From positions 1 to 50,008 of the forward strand of contig JACZJV010000116.1 of the NCBI GenBank assembly GCA_014860355.1: a stretch of 50,008 nt of DNA, read 5' to 3'. Made by a program: the position numbers and the translations under genes. The notes below the pieces were generated by a model. It was not told the DNA's origin. It ran no database searches and saw only the letters and a list, made by a program, of their open reading frames with translations. Within the stretch, counting starts at the first letter, position 1, and each line of letters begins with the position of its first letter. Positions 8,478 through 16,866 of the stretch are shown piece after piece. This DNA comes from Burkholderiales bacterium (lineage in GTDB: Bacteria > Pseudomonadota > Gammaproteobacteria > Burkholderiales > SG8-39).

Positions 8478-8909
8478 CTACGGTTTCTTTGAGTCCGTAG
8501 CACTCTCGGGCTTCGCCGGTATCAGCAGGACGATACTTCGACCGTCGGCGCCTGGCCGCACGCTATAGCGTGTCGATTTGTCGAAAGTAACCGAAAGCGA
8601 ATTGTCCGATTCCGGAAACCTGATGTTGGCGGCAGGCGCCGGCCCGAGCGCGGGCAATATGCGGGTGCCGGGCAGCTGTTCGAGTTCGCCCGTCCGGCCA
8701 CCGGTAAGCCGCAGGTAGATTCTTACCGACGACCCTTCTTCCGGCGGGCAATGGCGCAAATAGAGCAGCTGGGTTACAAATCGAATGGTGATTTCCGCGT
8801 CGGCGCCGCGCTTTTGTATTTCTGCGGTGTCCAGCGCCTGTCCGTGGGCCGCAGACGCTGACAGCAGAATTGCAAGTGCAACGAGGTTTCGGAAGAATCG
8901 AGCCTTCAC
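8478..8909 (-). CDS. Exported protein, AMIN-like, unknown function
   Basis: A 143-aa protein with a clear Sec signal (about residues 1-23, cleaved after AHG). The mature part has a beta-rich pattern (EITIRFVTQLLYLRHCPPEEG, then VRIYLRL) reminiscent of the AMIN-like N-terminal domain found in longer betaproteobacterial TPR proteins. Here it ends after one domain without any TPR, so it may be a stand-alone form or a truncated relative. The start is GTG 8909 with a weak ribosome site. An FNR-family palindrome lies about 120 bp upstream. Function unknown. Confidence 0.55.
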   Translation of the reverse strand: MKARFFRNLVALAILLSASAAHGQALDTAEIQKRGADAEITIRFVTQLLYLRHCPPEEGSSVRIYLRLTGGRTGELEQLPGTRILPALGPAPAANIRFPESDNSLSVTFDKSTRYSVRPGADGRSIVLLIPAKPESATDSKKP

Positions 8910-9022
8910 CGTTTTCGGGCGCCTATTCGGGCGCTCGCCAATTTAGCTCCGGCGCTGCCGGAGGGCATGCAATTGCCTACTGTTTCACCTGATAGATTGT
9001 CTGCCTGAAAACGTACGCGTCG

Positions 9023-9036
9023 TTGACAATAGTCAA
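9023..9036 (-). promoter_or_regulatory. FNR/CRP-family palindrome TTGAC-N4-GTCAA
   Basis: TTGACAATAGTCAA is a perfect palindrome of the FNR-superfamily type. On the minus strand a GACAAT hexamer (8996-9001) would be a -10 if the box were centred at -41.5, a class II activator layout. The downstream gene is the exported protein starting at 8909. The assignment is inference from spacing only. Confidence 0.35.
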
Positions 9037-9177
9037 GGAACTCGTGCCCGCGCGAAGCCCGGGCCATCGGTCTGAAAACTCGTAGATTTGCTCCCGGCCG
9101 ACGCGATCGAATCGTCCCGCCTGCGACATTCGCGGTTTCGCCTGCAGCCGTTTTCGGGGTGGGGGCGCGGGACGGGG

Positions 9178-10053
9178 TCAGCCGCTCACGCGCCACGAAT
9201 GGCGCGGCAGGTACCCGAGCATGCACTGCGCCTTTTCGTTCGATTGCAGCGATTCGAACTCGCCGAGTGCGCGTGTGACCGGCGTCCGTGGAAAGCACTC
9301 CCGCATCAAATCCACGCTCGGACGCCCCATCACCGTGTCGGCCGCAGCGATAATGCAATGGTCTGCGCCTACATCCGCGGCTTCGAGCGCCAGGCGGCAG
9401 GCCTGCGCGACGTCGCGGCTGTCGACATAGCTCCACAGGTTCCACTTGCGCATGCCGGGATCCTTCTGCCAGTTCGCGAACATGCCGTATTCGTGCGGCT
9501 CGATGATGTTCGAAATGCGCAGGCCCACGAACGAGGTGTGCGGATTCCAGCGATGCATCTGGCGCGCCATCTCCTCGGCCAGCCCTTTGGCGAGCGCATA
9601 GCCGCTCTCGGGCAGCAGCGGATGCTCCTCCGTGATCGGAGCGAACGCGGGGCTTTCGCGCGTGAACGGCAGGCCGAAGAGCGTCTCGCTCGAGGCCCAC
9701 ACGACCCGCTTGAGACCGAGCAGCGTAGCCGCGCTGAACACGTTGTAGGTCGTCATCAGATTGGTCTGGAAGGTCGTCACGTCGGGCGCAAGCCCCGGAG
9801 CCGGGATGCCGGCCAGATGCACGACGGCATCGGCCAATTCGAACGGGCGCCGCCGCTCCACCGTGCCCGTCGCGCGCCGCAGGGCATCGACTGCCTGCCC
9901 CATGTCGTTGAGATCGGCCTTGAGGAAGTGGCACAGTGGTTCGGCCGGGGGCACGAGGTCTACGTTAAGCACGCTGTACCCATGCCCGATCAGCTCGCCC
10001 ACCACTGCGCGGCCTGCTTTGCCGCTGCCACCTGTTACGACGATCCTGTTCAT
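9178..10053 (-). CDS. NAD-dependent epimerase/dehydratase (extended SDR)
   Basis: A 291-aa extended short-chain dehydrogenase. The N-terminus has the NAD-binding TGGSGKAG motif and an Asp (LNVDLVPP) suited to NAD rather than NADP. HLAGIPAPG, ASSETLFG and the catalytic YALAK follow in the normal order. It resembles UDP-glucose 4-epimerase and uronate dehydrogenase relatives, but the substrate cannot be named. ATG 10053 has GGAGG 9 nt upstream and begins exactly at the Rossmann strand (MNRIVVTGG); longer in-frame starts would add an implausible tail. The next gene upstream on the same strand is a small membrane protein about 115 bp away. Confidence 0.85.
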   Translation of the reverse strand: MNRIVVTGGSGKAGRAVVGELIGHGYSVLNVDLVPPAEPLCHFLKADLNDMGQAVDALRRATGTVERRRPFELADAVVHLAGIPAPGLAPDVTTFQTNLMTTYNVFSAATLLGLKRVVWASSETLFGLPFTRESPAFAPITEEHPLLPESGYALAKGLAEEMARQMHRWNPHTSFVGLRISNIIEPHEYGMFANWQKDPGMRKWNLWSYVDSRDVAQACRLALEAADVGADHCIIAAADTVMGRPSVDLMRECFPRTPVTRALGEFESLQSNEKAQCMLGYLPRHSWRVSG

Positions 10054-10169
10054 ACGCCGGTCCTCCGATTCGATGACACCTTTGCTTAAATGACCCCCGC
10101 ACATTATCCCACGGTGCAAATCGGCCGCCGGTCAGCCGCCGGTCCGGGCATTGCCAGAGCATATGCTGC

Positions 10170-10358
10170 TCAGGAAAACAACTTGCCGAACACGAGCAGA
10201 ATGCCGATTACGATCATAGCAGTCGAAATCACGGTCAGGCGCATGACCAGATCGCTGTAGGCGATGCGCGCAAGCGTCGAATTCCTGAGCCTGTCCTTCA
10301 GGTAGAACAAGCCTAGCACCGCGCCGAGGATGCCGGCGCCTATCAGCAGAATGGTCAT
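10170..10358 (-). CDS. Small two-helix inner-membrane protein
   Basis: A 62-aa protein made almost entirely of two hydrophobic helices (MTILLIGAGILGAVLGLFYL and the C-terminal VISTAMIVIGILLVFGKLF), joined by a basic loop that would face the cytoplasm. I do not recognise a named family. ATG 10358 is taken because the in-frame sequence before it is Arg/Pro-rich and noncoding in character. Its neighbours (dehydrogenase upstream, epimerase downstream, same strand) do not suggest a role. Confidence 0.6.
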   Translation of the reverse strand: MTILLIGAGILGAVLGLFYLKDRLRNSTLARIAYSDLVMRLTVISTAMIVIGILLVFGKLFS

Positions 10359-10510
10359 GCCCGCCCCGTGCCGGCCGCCCGCGGCTGCTGGCCGGCATTG
10401 CCGGCGCGGCGCAAGCGCTCGATTAGAGAAGGCAGGGCACCCGCCAGGGAGCAATGGCTGCCAGGCCGATCAGCGACAGTCAGCACGCATGCCCCGCAAC
10501 ATGATCGTGT

Positions 10511-11389
10511 TCACGCGTCCCGCTCCAGGGAGAGCAGGACGCTGTCGTCCAGATCGCCGGACCCGGCCTCCAGCGCTGCCTGGAAACGGGCAAGGGCCGC
10601 TGCGCCCAGACTGGAAATCCTGCCTGCGCCTTGCAGCATCGACATTGCCAGCGTCAGGTCCTTGGTCAAGATGCTTGCGTGTGCACGTGGTTCTAGGTCC
10701 CCGCCGGCGACACGACGCATGCGGTCCTCTACGATCCAGCTTTGTCCCGAGCTTGCCTGGATAACGTCGAGCATTTGCGTGAGGTCGAGCCCCATTGCCT
10801 CGCCCGCCGCCAGCGCCTGGGCGCCGGCTGCGAGGTTGATTCCGGCGAGCAGATTGTTGATCAGCTTCATGCGCGCGCCGTCGCCCGGCCGCGTAGATAT
10901 GCGAAAGCGCTGACGGCTCAGCGCCGACAACACCGGCAATGCGCGTTCCAGCGCGCCCTCATCGCCGGCCAGCATGAACGACAGCTCACCGGCAGCAGCG
11001 CGGGCCGGACCGCCTGACATCGGCGCGTCGATGGGTACGCCTTGAGCCTGCGCGATTCTGGCGCCGAGTCGCTCCGCGTCGTCCGGGGCGATCGTGCTGC
11101 AGAGCAGTACCGGCGTGCCGGGCTTCCAGCCGGCCGACGCCGGGCGCGGTTCGCGGAACAGCGCATCTTCGATCTGGTCGGCATCGACGACCGCGACCAG
11201 AATGAAATCGCTCATTTCGGCAAGCTGGCAGGCGTCCCCTGCAACGGCGGCGCCGATTTGCGCGGCGGCCGCCTCCGCCTCCGCTCGAATATCGCGTGCG
11301 CACACCGCAAAGCCGCCATCGCGCAATGCCCGGGCTATCGCCATTCCCATGTTGCCGACGCCGATGATGCCTATGGTCGCGATGCTCAT
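10511..11389 (-). CDS. Beta-hydroxyacid dehydrogenase family (3-hydroxyisobutyrate dehydrogenase-like)
   Basis: A 292-aa NAD(P)-dependent oxidoreductase. Near the N-terminus is the Rossmann signature GIIGVGNMGMAIARAL, then the family substrate loop DAPMSGGPARAAAGELSF, and the catalytic lysine in GARMKLINNLL. Family members oxidise 3-hydroxyisobutyrate, tartronate semialdehyde or similar beta-hydroxyacids; which one applies here is not visible. GGGAG lies about 8 nt upstream of ATG 11389. It follows the GH65 gene on the same strand after a 188-bp gap, so cotranscription is uncertain. Confidence 0.85.
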   Translation of the reverse strand: MSIATIGIIGVGNMGMAIARALRDGGFAVCARDIRAEAEAAAAQIGAAVAGDACQLAEMSDFILVAVVDADQIEDALFREPRPASAGWKPGTPVLLCSTIAPDDAERLGARIAQAQGVPIDAPMSGGPARAAAGELSFMLAGDEGALERALPVLSALSRQRFRISTRPGDGARMKLINNLLAGINLAAGAQALAAGEAMGLDLTQMLDVIQASSGQSWIVEDRMRRVAGGDLEPRAHASILTKDLTLAMSMLQGAGRISSLGAAALARFQAALEAGSGDLDDSVLLSLERDA

Positions 11390-11577
11390 CCTGGTACTCC
11401 CTTGCGATTCGATACGAGGCGCCGATGATTCTGCCTCAAAACATGGGTATGAGGTGACCGTACGCGGACGTCTCCTGCGGGGTGAAGGCCGGCTGCTCAT
11501 CCGGGTGGCCGGGCTGGCAATTGAAACGAATGTCAAACGCAGCGCGGTGCGAACATCGCCGGAGCCACGAACTGGCC

Positions 11578-13956
11578 CTACTTGACGTTGGGCCGCTCTG
11601 CGATCGGATTGCCGGGCGAGAGTTCGATCACCTCGTCCTCGTGGCGAAAGGCGATGGGCTCGCCTTCGCGCAGCGTGTAGCGCGTCGCATCGACCCCGAT
11701 CTCGACTTCCAGCATCCGCCCACGGTAGCTCAGCGGAAAGCGGATGGTCGATTGCCCCTCCGGCGCCCGGCTCGGCCGGAAAGACAGTTCGCCGTCGCTG
11801 TCGCGCATCCCGCCGAAGCCGTAGACCATCACCATCCACGTTCCGCCCATGGACGCGATATGGCAACCGTCGTGCACATTGCCGCCGACGTCGGCGAGAT
11901 CCATGAGCAGCGCCTCCATCGCGTATTCGCTCGCCTTTTCGAATTCGCCGATCTCGGCCGCGATCACCGCCTCGATGCAGGAGGAGAGCGAAGAGTCGCC
12001 GGTGGTGAGCGGAGCATAGAAGAGGAAATTCCTGCGCTTCTCCTCCAGCGTGAACTCGTGCCCGAGCAGGAACATCGCGAGGATCACGTCGGTCTGCTTA
12101 ATCACCTGATGGCGGTAGATGTTGAGCGGGTGGTAGTAGAGCAGCAGCGGGTATTTTTCCGCAGGCGTGCCGTCGAAATCCCAGCGCTCCCGGTCGAGAA
12201 AGCTGTCGTCCTGCAGATAGATTCCAGACTCCTTGTCGTAGGGGATGTACATCTGCTCCGCAGCCCGCTTCCAGTCTTCGACCTCCGCGGGATCGAACGC
12301 CGTTTTGTGAGCGAGCGCAGCGAGGGCATGCGGATTCGCATCGCGCAGCGCTTCGACGGTCTGCGCCGCGTAGCGCAGGTTCTCGCGCGCCATGAGATTG
12401 GTGTAGGCGTTGTTGTTGACTACCGTGGTGTACTCGTCGGGACCGGTCACGCCGTTGATGCAGAATCGCCCGCCCTTGCGCTCTGAAAAAAATCCGATGT
12501 CGTACCAGAAACGCGCGGTTTCAATGAGCATCTCCGCACCGTACTGCAGCAGAAACTCTTCGTCGCCGGTCGCGTTCACGTACTTGCGCAGCGCGTACAC
12601 GATGTCCGCGTTGATATGGTATTGCGCGGTGCCCGCCACGTAGTTCGCCGAGGCCTCATCGCCGGTGATCGTGCGCCAGGGAAAGAGCGCGCCCCTGTGG
12701 CTGAGTTCCTGCGCGCGCTCGCGCGCCTTGCCCAGCATGCGGTAACGAAATAGCAGCAGGTTGCGCGCAATGCGCGGCGCGGTGTAGACCAGGAAAGGCA
12801 GCACGTAGATCTCGGAATCCCAGAAGTACTGCCCCTCGTAGGCATTTCCGGTGAGCCCTTTGGCGGGAACGCCCACGCTCTCCGCACGGGCGCAGGCCTG
12901 CAGGATATGAAACAGATTGAAGCGGATCGCCTGCTGCACTTCGACGGTCGTGCGCTGGACTTTACCGGTTCTTACGTTCTGCACCTGCACGTCGCTGCGC
13001 CGCCAGAAGTCGTCCATGTAGCGCTGCTGCCCGGCGGCCAGCGCGTCGAAACCTTCTGGGACTATGCGATTGAGCGTCCAGTCGACGCGCGTGCACAGCT
13101 GCTCGGGCGAAGCGGTCGCGGTGCTGTGATGCGCCATGAACTTCGTGAGCCGGATCGGGCGGCCCGGCTCGGCGTCGATCGTGAACGCCACCTGGCCGAA
13201 GTCCTCGTTGTGCGTGGCCTTCCACGAGTGCCGGCACTCCGACTCGAGATGGTGGTCAATACCGCAGGCGAGCAGCATGCGCGAGCGTTCGGTGCCGTGA
13301 CACAGAACGAGACGCTGCTCGCTGGCGTGATTCGTGCGAGGGTGCAAGACCCTTCCCGAGAAGACCTTGCCGCGCCGGGGATCGTCGCCGCCGCGCGCCG
13401 TGGTGCGCCGTTCCGCGAGCACCTCGGAGGCGATGACCACGGGCGCTCGCGCGTTCAGCATGGTCACTTCATAGGAGATGGCGCCGGCGTGCCGGTGCTC
13501 GAAGGAGATCAGGCGCCGCGACTTGATGAGCACCTGCTTGCCGCCCGGCGTTTCCCACAGGATTTCGCGGTCGAGCGTGCCCGCGCGCATGTTCAGGCGC
13601 CGGTCGAAGCGCAGCATGTTGGCCGTTGCGAGCCAGAACGGCTCATCGTCAACGAACAGCTTGATGATCTTGGCGTCGGTGATGCTCATCATCGTCTGTC
13701 CGGTGCGAGCGAAGCCGAATGCGTCCTCGCCGTAGACGATCGGCCAGGTCTCGTGCAGACCGTTCACATAGGTGCCGTACTGCGCCAGCGGTCCGCCCTC
13801 TTCCGGCGAGCCGCGCATGCCGAGATAGCCATTGCCGAGCGCGAGGATGGTCTCGGTCTGCGCCATGAATTCAGGGTGGAAGCGGCGCTCGATCCAGTTC
13901 CATTCGTCCGCCACATAGTCGTGCGGCGGGGGCTTGAGGCGTTCGCGGTGGCGCAT
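11578..13956 (-). CDS. Glycoside hydrolase family 65 disaccharide phosphorylase
   Basis: A 792-aa GH65 protein, full length for maltose, trehalose or kojibiose phosphorylases. The N-terminal beta-sandwich (residues about 15-290) is followed by an (alpha/alpha)6 barrel with the substrate motif EGQYFWDSEIY (about 374-384) and the general acid Glu508 in NGVTGPDEY. A C-terminal beta domain ends the protein. It would split an alpha-glucosyl disaccharide with phosphate to give beta-glucose 1-phosphate. The gene starts 6 nt after the stop of a beta-phosphoglucomutase gene, whose product would convert that sugar phosphate to glucose 6-phosphate. A GGAG inside the end of pgmB serves as ribosome site. 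Exact disaccharide unknown. Confidence 0.93.
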   Translation of the reverse strand: MRHRERLKPPPHDYVADEWNWIERRFHPEFMAQTETILALGNGYLGMRGSPEEGGPLAQYGTYVNGLHETWPIVYGEDAFGFARTGQTMMSITDAKIIKLFVDDEPFWLATANMLRFDRRLNMRAGTLDREILWETPGGKQVLIKSRRLISFEHRHAGAISYEVTMLNARAPVVIASEVLAERRTTARGGDDPRRGKVFSGRVLHPRTNHASEQRLVLCHGTERSRMLLACGIDHHLESECRHSWKATHNEDFGQVAFTIDAEPGRPIRLTKFMAHHSTATASPEQLCTRVDWTLNRIVPEGFDALAAGQQRYMDDFWRRSDVQVQNVRTGKVQRTTVEVQQAIRFNLFHILQACARAESVGVPAKGLTGNAYEGQYFWDSEIYVLPFLVYTAPRIARNLLLFRYRMLGKARERAQELSHRGALFPWRTITGDEASANYVAGTAQYHINADIVYALRKYVNATGDEEFLLQYGAEMLIETARFWYDIGFFSERKGGRFCINGVTGPDEYTTVVNNNAYTNLMARENLRYAAQTVEALRDANPHALAALAHKTAFDPAEVEDWKRAAEQMYIPYDKESGIYLQDDSFLDRERWDFDGTPAEKYPLLLYYHPLNIYRHQVIKQTDVILAMFLLGHEFTLEEKRRNFLFYAPLTTGDSSLSSCIEAVIAAEIGEFEKASEYAMEALLMDLADVGGNVHDGCHIASMGGTWMVMVYGFGGMRDSDGELSFRPSRAPEGQSTIRFPLSYRGRMLEVEIGVDATRYTLREGEPIAFRHEDEVIELSPGNPIAERPNVK

Positions 13957-13962
13957 ACTGTT

Positions 13963-14727
13963 CTAGCTCCGGTCGATTAGTTCGCCAAGGTCGGCGACCA
14001 CGACGTGGGCGCCATGCCGTTTCATCTCGTCGGCGTTGCCGTAGCGTGCCACGCCGATTACCAGGCCGAAATTTCCGCTCGCGCCCGCTTGCACTCCGGA
14101 GATGGCGTCTTCGACCACGACTGCGCGAGCCGGCGGAACGCCGAGCGCCTTTGCCGCCTGCAGAAATGCGTCCGGGGCCGGCTTGCCTGCGAGTCCAAGC
14201 TCGATGAGCGTATTGCCGTCGACCGCTGCGTCGAACAGGTCCGCGATGCCTGCCGCCTCCAGAACCGCGGCGCGGTTCTGGCTCGATGTGACGACCGCGC
14301 ACTTGATGCCATTTTCGCGCAGTATGCGCAGCAGCGCCACGGACTCCGGGTAGCTCAGCACCTCGCCCGCTGCGATTGCGGCATTGACCAGGTCGTTCTT
14401 GCGGTTTCCCAGTCCGCAGACCGTCTCCGCGCCCGGCGCGTCCTGCGGCGTGCCTTGCGGAAGATCGATGCCGCGCGCGTGCAGAAAATCCCGCACGCCG
14501 TCGTAGCGCGGCTTGCCGTCGACGTGCAGCTTGTAGTCGGTCGCTATGTCGAACGGGCACAACGCTGCGCCCGTTCGCTGCGCACGGCTGCGCAGGTATT
14601 CGTCGAACATGCGCTTCCAGCATGAGGCGTGGATCTGCGCCGTGTCGGTCAGCACGCCGTCCAGGTCGAAGAGGACCGCGTCGTAACGCCCGCGCTCGAT
14701 TACATCCCTGAGTCGCGCTTTGCTCAT
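13963..14727 (-). CDS. pgmB: Beta-phosphoglucomutase (HAD superfamily)
   Basis: A 254-aa HAD phosphotransferase. The nucleophile and acid/base Asp pair is in LFDLDGVLTDTA (Asp21, Asp23), the second HAD motif is VVTSSQNRAA, and the third/fourth motifs are GKPAPDAF and VVEDAISGVQAG. The cap contains TDYKLHVDGKPRYDGV, typical of beta-phosphoglucomutase (DGKPR). It isomerises beta-glucose 1-phosphate to glucose 6-phosphate. First gene of a two-gene operon with the GH65 phosphorylase 6 nt downstream. ATG 14727 has only a weak ribosome site. Confidence 0.93.
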   Translation of the reverse strand: MSKARLRDVIERGRYDAVLFDLDGVLTDTAQIHASCWKRMFDEYLRSRAQRTGAALCPFDIATDYKLHVDGKPRYDGVRDFLHARGIDLPQGTPQDAPGAETVCGLGNRKNDLVNAAIAAGEVLSYPESVALLRILRENGIKCAVVTSSQNRAAVLEAAGIADLFDAAVDGNTLIELGLAGKPAPDAFLQAAKALGVPPARAVVVEDAISGVQAGASGNFGLVIGVARYGNADEMKRHGAHVVVADLGELIDRS

Positions 14728-15198
14728 CTAGACCGGGAGGCCATTGAGGCGCAGGGCATCCCGCCCGAAGTTTCGCGCGCGGCCTTGTGCCGTACTGTCT
14801 TCGGGATACTGCCAGGAACCTTTTGCAATAGGAATTTTGCGACAGCCGATATGGTGGAATACGAGGGCGCGTGTCCTCTCATTTTGAAATGAACTCTAAG
14901 CACCATGGCGGGTAAGTGGCATGTCGAATTATCGGCAAGAAGTGCAGCTGCCATCTTAGACTGAAACGTTTTTCCATATCAAGACGACCGCGCAGGTATC
15001 GTGGCATGAACACCTGCGCGGGCTCTCGAGATGCAGTTGGATTTTTTTCAGCGTGTGGTTGCCGGTGCCGTCCGCGCGCGCGATCACCTCACCCTGAATC
15101 AGTGCGTGATTGCCGCGATCAGCGTATCCGAGCGGGAATGACCGTAGCGGCGCCGGGCAAAAAGCCGCGAAGCCAGCGGCGCTGTAGCCCTGCGAAGA
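14728..15198. other. Intergenic region upstream of pgmB
   Basis: No supported gene. The minus strand contains an 80-codon open stretch in the same frame as, and directly after, the stop of the small cold-shock-like gene (15199), without its own start or ribosome site. No clear promoter or terminator was seen. Confidence 0.45.
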
Positions 15199-15381
15199 TC
15201 AGCGCGTCGCAACCGCCTCGTCGTCCGCTGAGTGAACCACAAAGCGCTGGCCCGCTGCCAACGGGGTATGCATGGCTTCCTCTTCCGTAAGCTGTGTCAA
15301 ATACGCTTCGCGTCCATTGTCCGGCTTGATCAGCGCGAAGCGATTCCCGGGGTTGTACCAAACTACGGTCTCGGAATACAT
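15199..15381 (-). CDS. Small cold-shock-domain-like protein, degenerate RNP motifs
   Basis: A 60-aa protein that aligns by eye with the cold-shock domain: ETVVWYNPGNRFALIKPDNG matches the CspA start (KW-F-N...KGFGFI.PDDG), AYLTQL sits at the VFVHF position, and AGQRFVV at EGQKV. The RNP1 core is NRFALI and RNP2 AYLTQL, so several nucleic-acid-stacking aromatics are missing. An excellent ribosome site, GGAGG, lies 8 nt before ATG 15381. It is probably an OB-fold protein; RNA binding is doubtful. Monocistronic as far as can be seen. Confidence 0.65.
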   Translation of the reverse strand: MYSETVVWYNPGNRFALIKPDNGREAYLTQLTEEEAMHTPLAAGQRFVVHSADDEAVATR

Positions 15382-15946
15382 AGAACCATCCTCCGTCAGG
15401 TCGTATCAGTCTAAAATGGGTTTGCTAGCTTTGTATGTACGTTGCCGCACCTGATCGATAGAATTATTTCCGTTCATCTACCTTTCACAACTGCGCACAA
15501 GGCAAAAGCCGGGTATGGCAAACCCCTGGCTCTCATGTCCGCTCGGCAGCTACGCACTGTTTCACTTGTTTCATATTGCACATCCCGTGCCACTACCGGA
15601 GAATCGGTAAGACCCTGTACCAATTAGGGTAATGTTGTTGCCCTACTACACGACATCGCGGTTGCTGGCCCCAAAGGGGCCGAATGCCCCGCGAGCACTG
15701 GGGGAAAAGCCCGAAACATCACCTTGAGAGCCATTTCGGCGTGACCGATTATTTGCAAGGCTCGTTGGAGCGCCGACACCGGCGATTGCTTCGCGCCAGC
15801 GGCTAGTGCCCACGGCCGGCGTAGCCGTCGTGATCCCATTGCGCGCTGACGGCAACCGGAAAGACCAAGGTGTTGGCAAGGGTCTAGACCGGGGCTCACG
15901 CGCCGGTCGCCGGGAAACGAAATTCAGCTCGTCGACAGGCTTCATC
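15382..15946. other. Intergenic region with short hairpins, no supported gene
   Basis: Open frames here lack ribosome sites and recognisable products. Small inverted repeats are visible, for example GGCCCC-AAA-GGGGCC (15668-15682) and ACCCT/AGGGT around 15613-15631. The left part is AT-richer and should hold the promoter of the cold-shock-like gene, though no hexamers are convincing. Confidence 0.4.
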
Positions 15947-15972
15947 AAAAAAAAGACCCGCCGCAGCGGGTC
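15947..15972 (-). terminator. Rho-independent terminator
   Basis: On the minus strand GACCCGC pairs with GCGGGTC around a 4-nt loop and is followed by eight U residues (A run at 15947-15954). It closes a minus-strand unit that probably includes the small ORF at 16028 and the BON lipoprotein gene. The sequence just before the stem carries UCUCUCCUUGG, a pyrimidine stretch that recalls the CUCC loops at 18.3 and 20.2 kb but is not in a good hairpin. Confidence 0.88.
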
Positions 15973-16027
15973 AAGAATTACCAAGGAGAGAAACACGGTT
16001 CCACTGTAATCGACTGACCGTCGCCGG

Positions 16028-16138
16028 TCAGCGGGTAAATCCCCCATTGGCATCGTACATCGACCCCAATCGGGCGTAGTGATCGCGGCCAGGTATGCCC
16101 CGCGCCTGCAATTCCGGCTCAATGATCGAGCGGGACAC
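16028..16138 (-). CDS. Candidate 36-aa small protein
   Basis: A short frame with GTG start at 16138, preceded by AAAGGA about 10 nt upstream, encoding 36 residues that include IPGRDHYARLGSMYDANGG and end in FTR before TGA. It begins 48 nt after the stop of the BON lipoprotein and is followed 55 nt later by a strong terminator, which otherwise would be unusually far from the lipoprotein stop. I recognise no family. Evidence is context, ribosome site and a protein-like composition; it could still be a UTR. Confidence 0.4.
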   Translation of the reverse strand: MSRSIIEPELQARGIPGRDHYARLGSMYDANGGFTR

Positions 16139-16186
16139 GGCAGGAATTCCTTTCGATCTGTATGGGCCAGCAATTTGCTTTTGTCA

Positions 16187-16501
16187 TTACATCAGCCGCA
16201 TATCATTCTGGACCGACTTGACGCCGCTGACGCCGCGCGCGACTTCGCCCGCCTTGTGTATGGTGGACGGTGAGCCCGCGACGCCGCTGAGTCGGACGGT
16301 ACCCTTGAATGTCTCTACGTGTATTTCAAACACTTTCAAGCTAGGTTGATCCCATATTGCCGCCTTCACTTTGGCCGTGATCGCTGCATCGTCGACGAAT
16401 TCTCCGGCGCTTTCCGTGGTGGGGGTAGCCGCGCAGCCGGCCATCGCCGACAACGCGATCCAGATCAAAATTGCAGAGGCGGTTCTCGTTAGTAGATTCA
16501 T
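16187..16501 (-). CDS. BON-domain lipoprotein (OsmY-like)
   Basis: A 104-aa lipoprotein with signal peptide and lipobox MAGC. The mature part is a single BON domain: DDAAITAKVKAAIWDQPSL, then VETFKGTVRLSGVAGSPS and the closing GVSGVKSVQNDM. BON proteins associate with membranes or phospholipids and are often envelope-stress induced. ATG 16501 has AGGAG 7 nt upstream and starts the signal peptide; an earlier in-frame start is less likely. Probably cotranscribed with a small ORF ending at the 15947 terminator. Confidence 0.85.
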   Translation of the reverse strand: MNLLTRTASAILIWIALSAMAGCAATPTTESAGEFVDDAAITAKVKAAIWDQPSLKVFEIHVETFKGTVRLSGVAGSPSTIHKAGEVARGVSGVKSVQNDMRLM

Positions 16502-16644
16502 TGCAATTCTCCTCATGAAGTAGCGTACCGGAACCATGTTCCGATATATCAGTCAGACACCGGCACGGGTTCGGACCGTGGGCCCGGGCGCGACGGCTAA
16601 GCCGGATGCGGAACAGCAGTGCCGTGAACCTAGGTCTTGCGCCG

Positions 16645-16866
16645 TCATTTGTGCTTGCCGACCTCGTTTCCTACCATGCCGCCGACCGCGGCGCCGCCCA
16701 CGGTTCCGAGGGCGCTTCCACTGGTGAGTACGGAGCCGGCCAAACCCCCGGCAGCCGCGCCGATCGCAATGTTCTTGTCGCGCGCAGACATATCGGCACA
16801 AGCGCTTTGGCCAAGCAGGACAACGGCAATCCATGCAATGGCCGTGAATTTCTTGATTGATTTCAT
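16645..16866 (-). CDS. Glycine-zipper lipoprotein (OsmB-like)
   Basis: A 73-aa exported protein. The signal peptide ends at a lipobox-like QSAC, and the mature part is a glycine zipper (AIGAAAGGLAGSVL, then GTVGGAAVGGMVGNEVG) as in OsmB and other small outer-membrane lipoproteins. An optimal AGGAGG lies about 8 nt before ATG 16866. It precedes the BON lipoprotein on the same strand, so the two may form a stress-envelope unit. The molecular role is unknown. Confidence 0.8.
   Translation of the reverse strand: MKSIKKFTAIAWIAVVLLGQSACADMSARDKNIAIGAAAGGLAGSVLTSGSALGTVGGAAVGGMVGNEVGKHK

Noticed and set aside
8906-9934. Long minus-strand open frame over the epimerase gene
   Set aside because: It is Arg/Ala-rich in the wrong frame relative to a clear extended SDR gene and has no domain of its own; a GC-rich shadow frame.
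12907-13980. 357-codon plus-strand frame antisense to the GH65 gene
   Set aside because: Antisense shadow; the GH65 motifs on the other strand are unmistakable.
14968-15201. In-frame continuation after the TGA of the cold-shock-like gene (possible readthrough, about 78 codons)
   Set aside because: The frame is open and same-phase, but shows no family similarity or selenocysteine-type structure; open runs of this size are common in GC-rich DNA.
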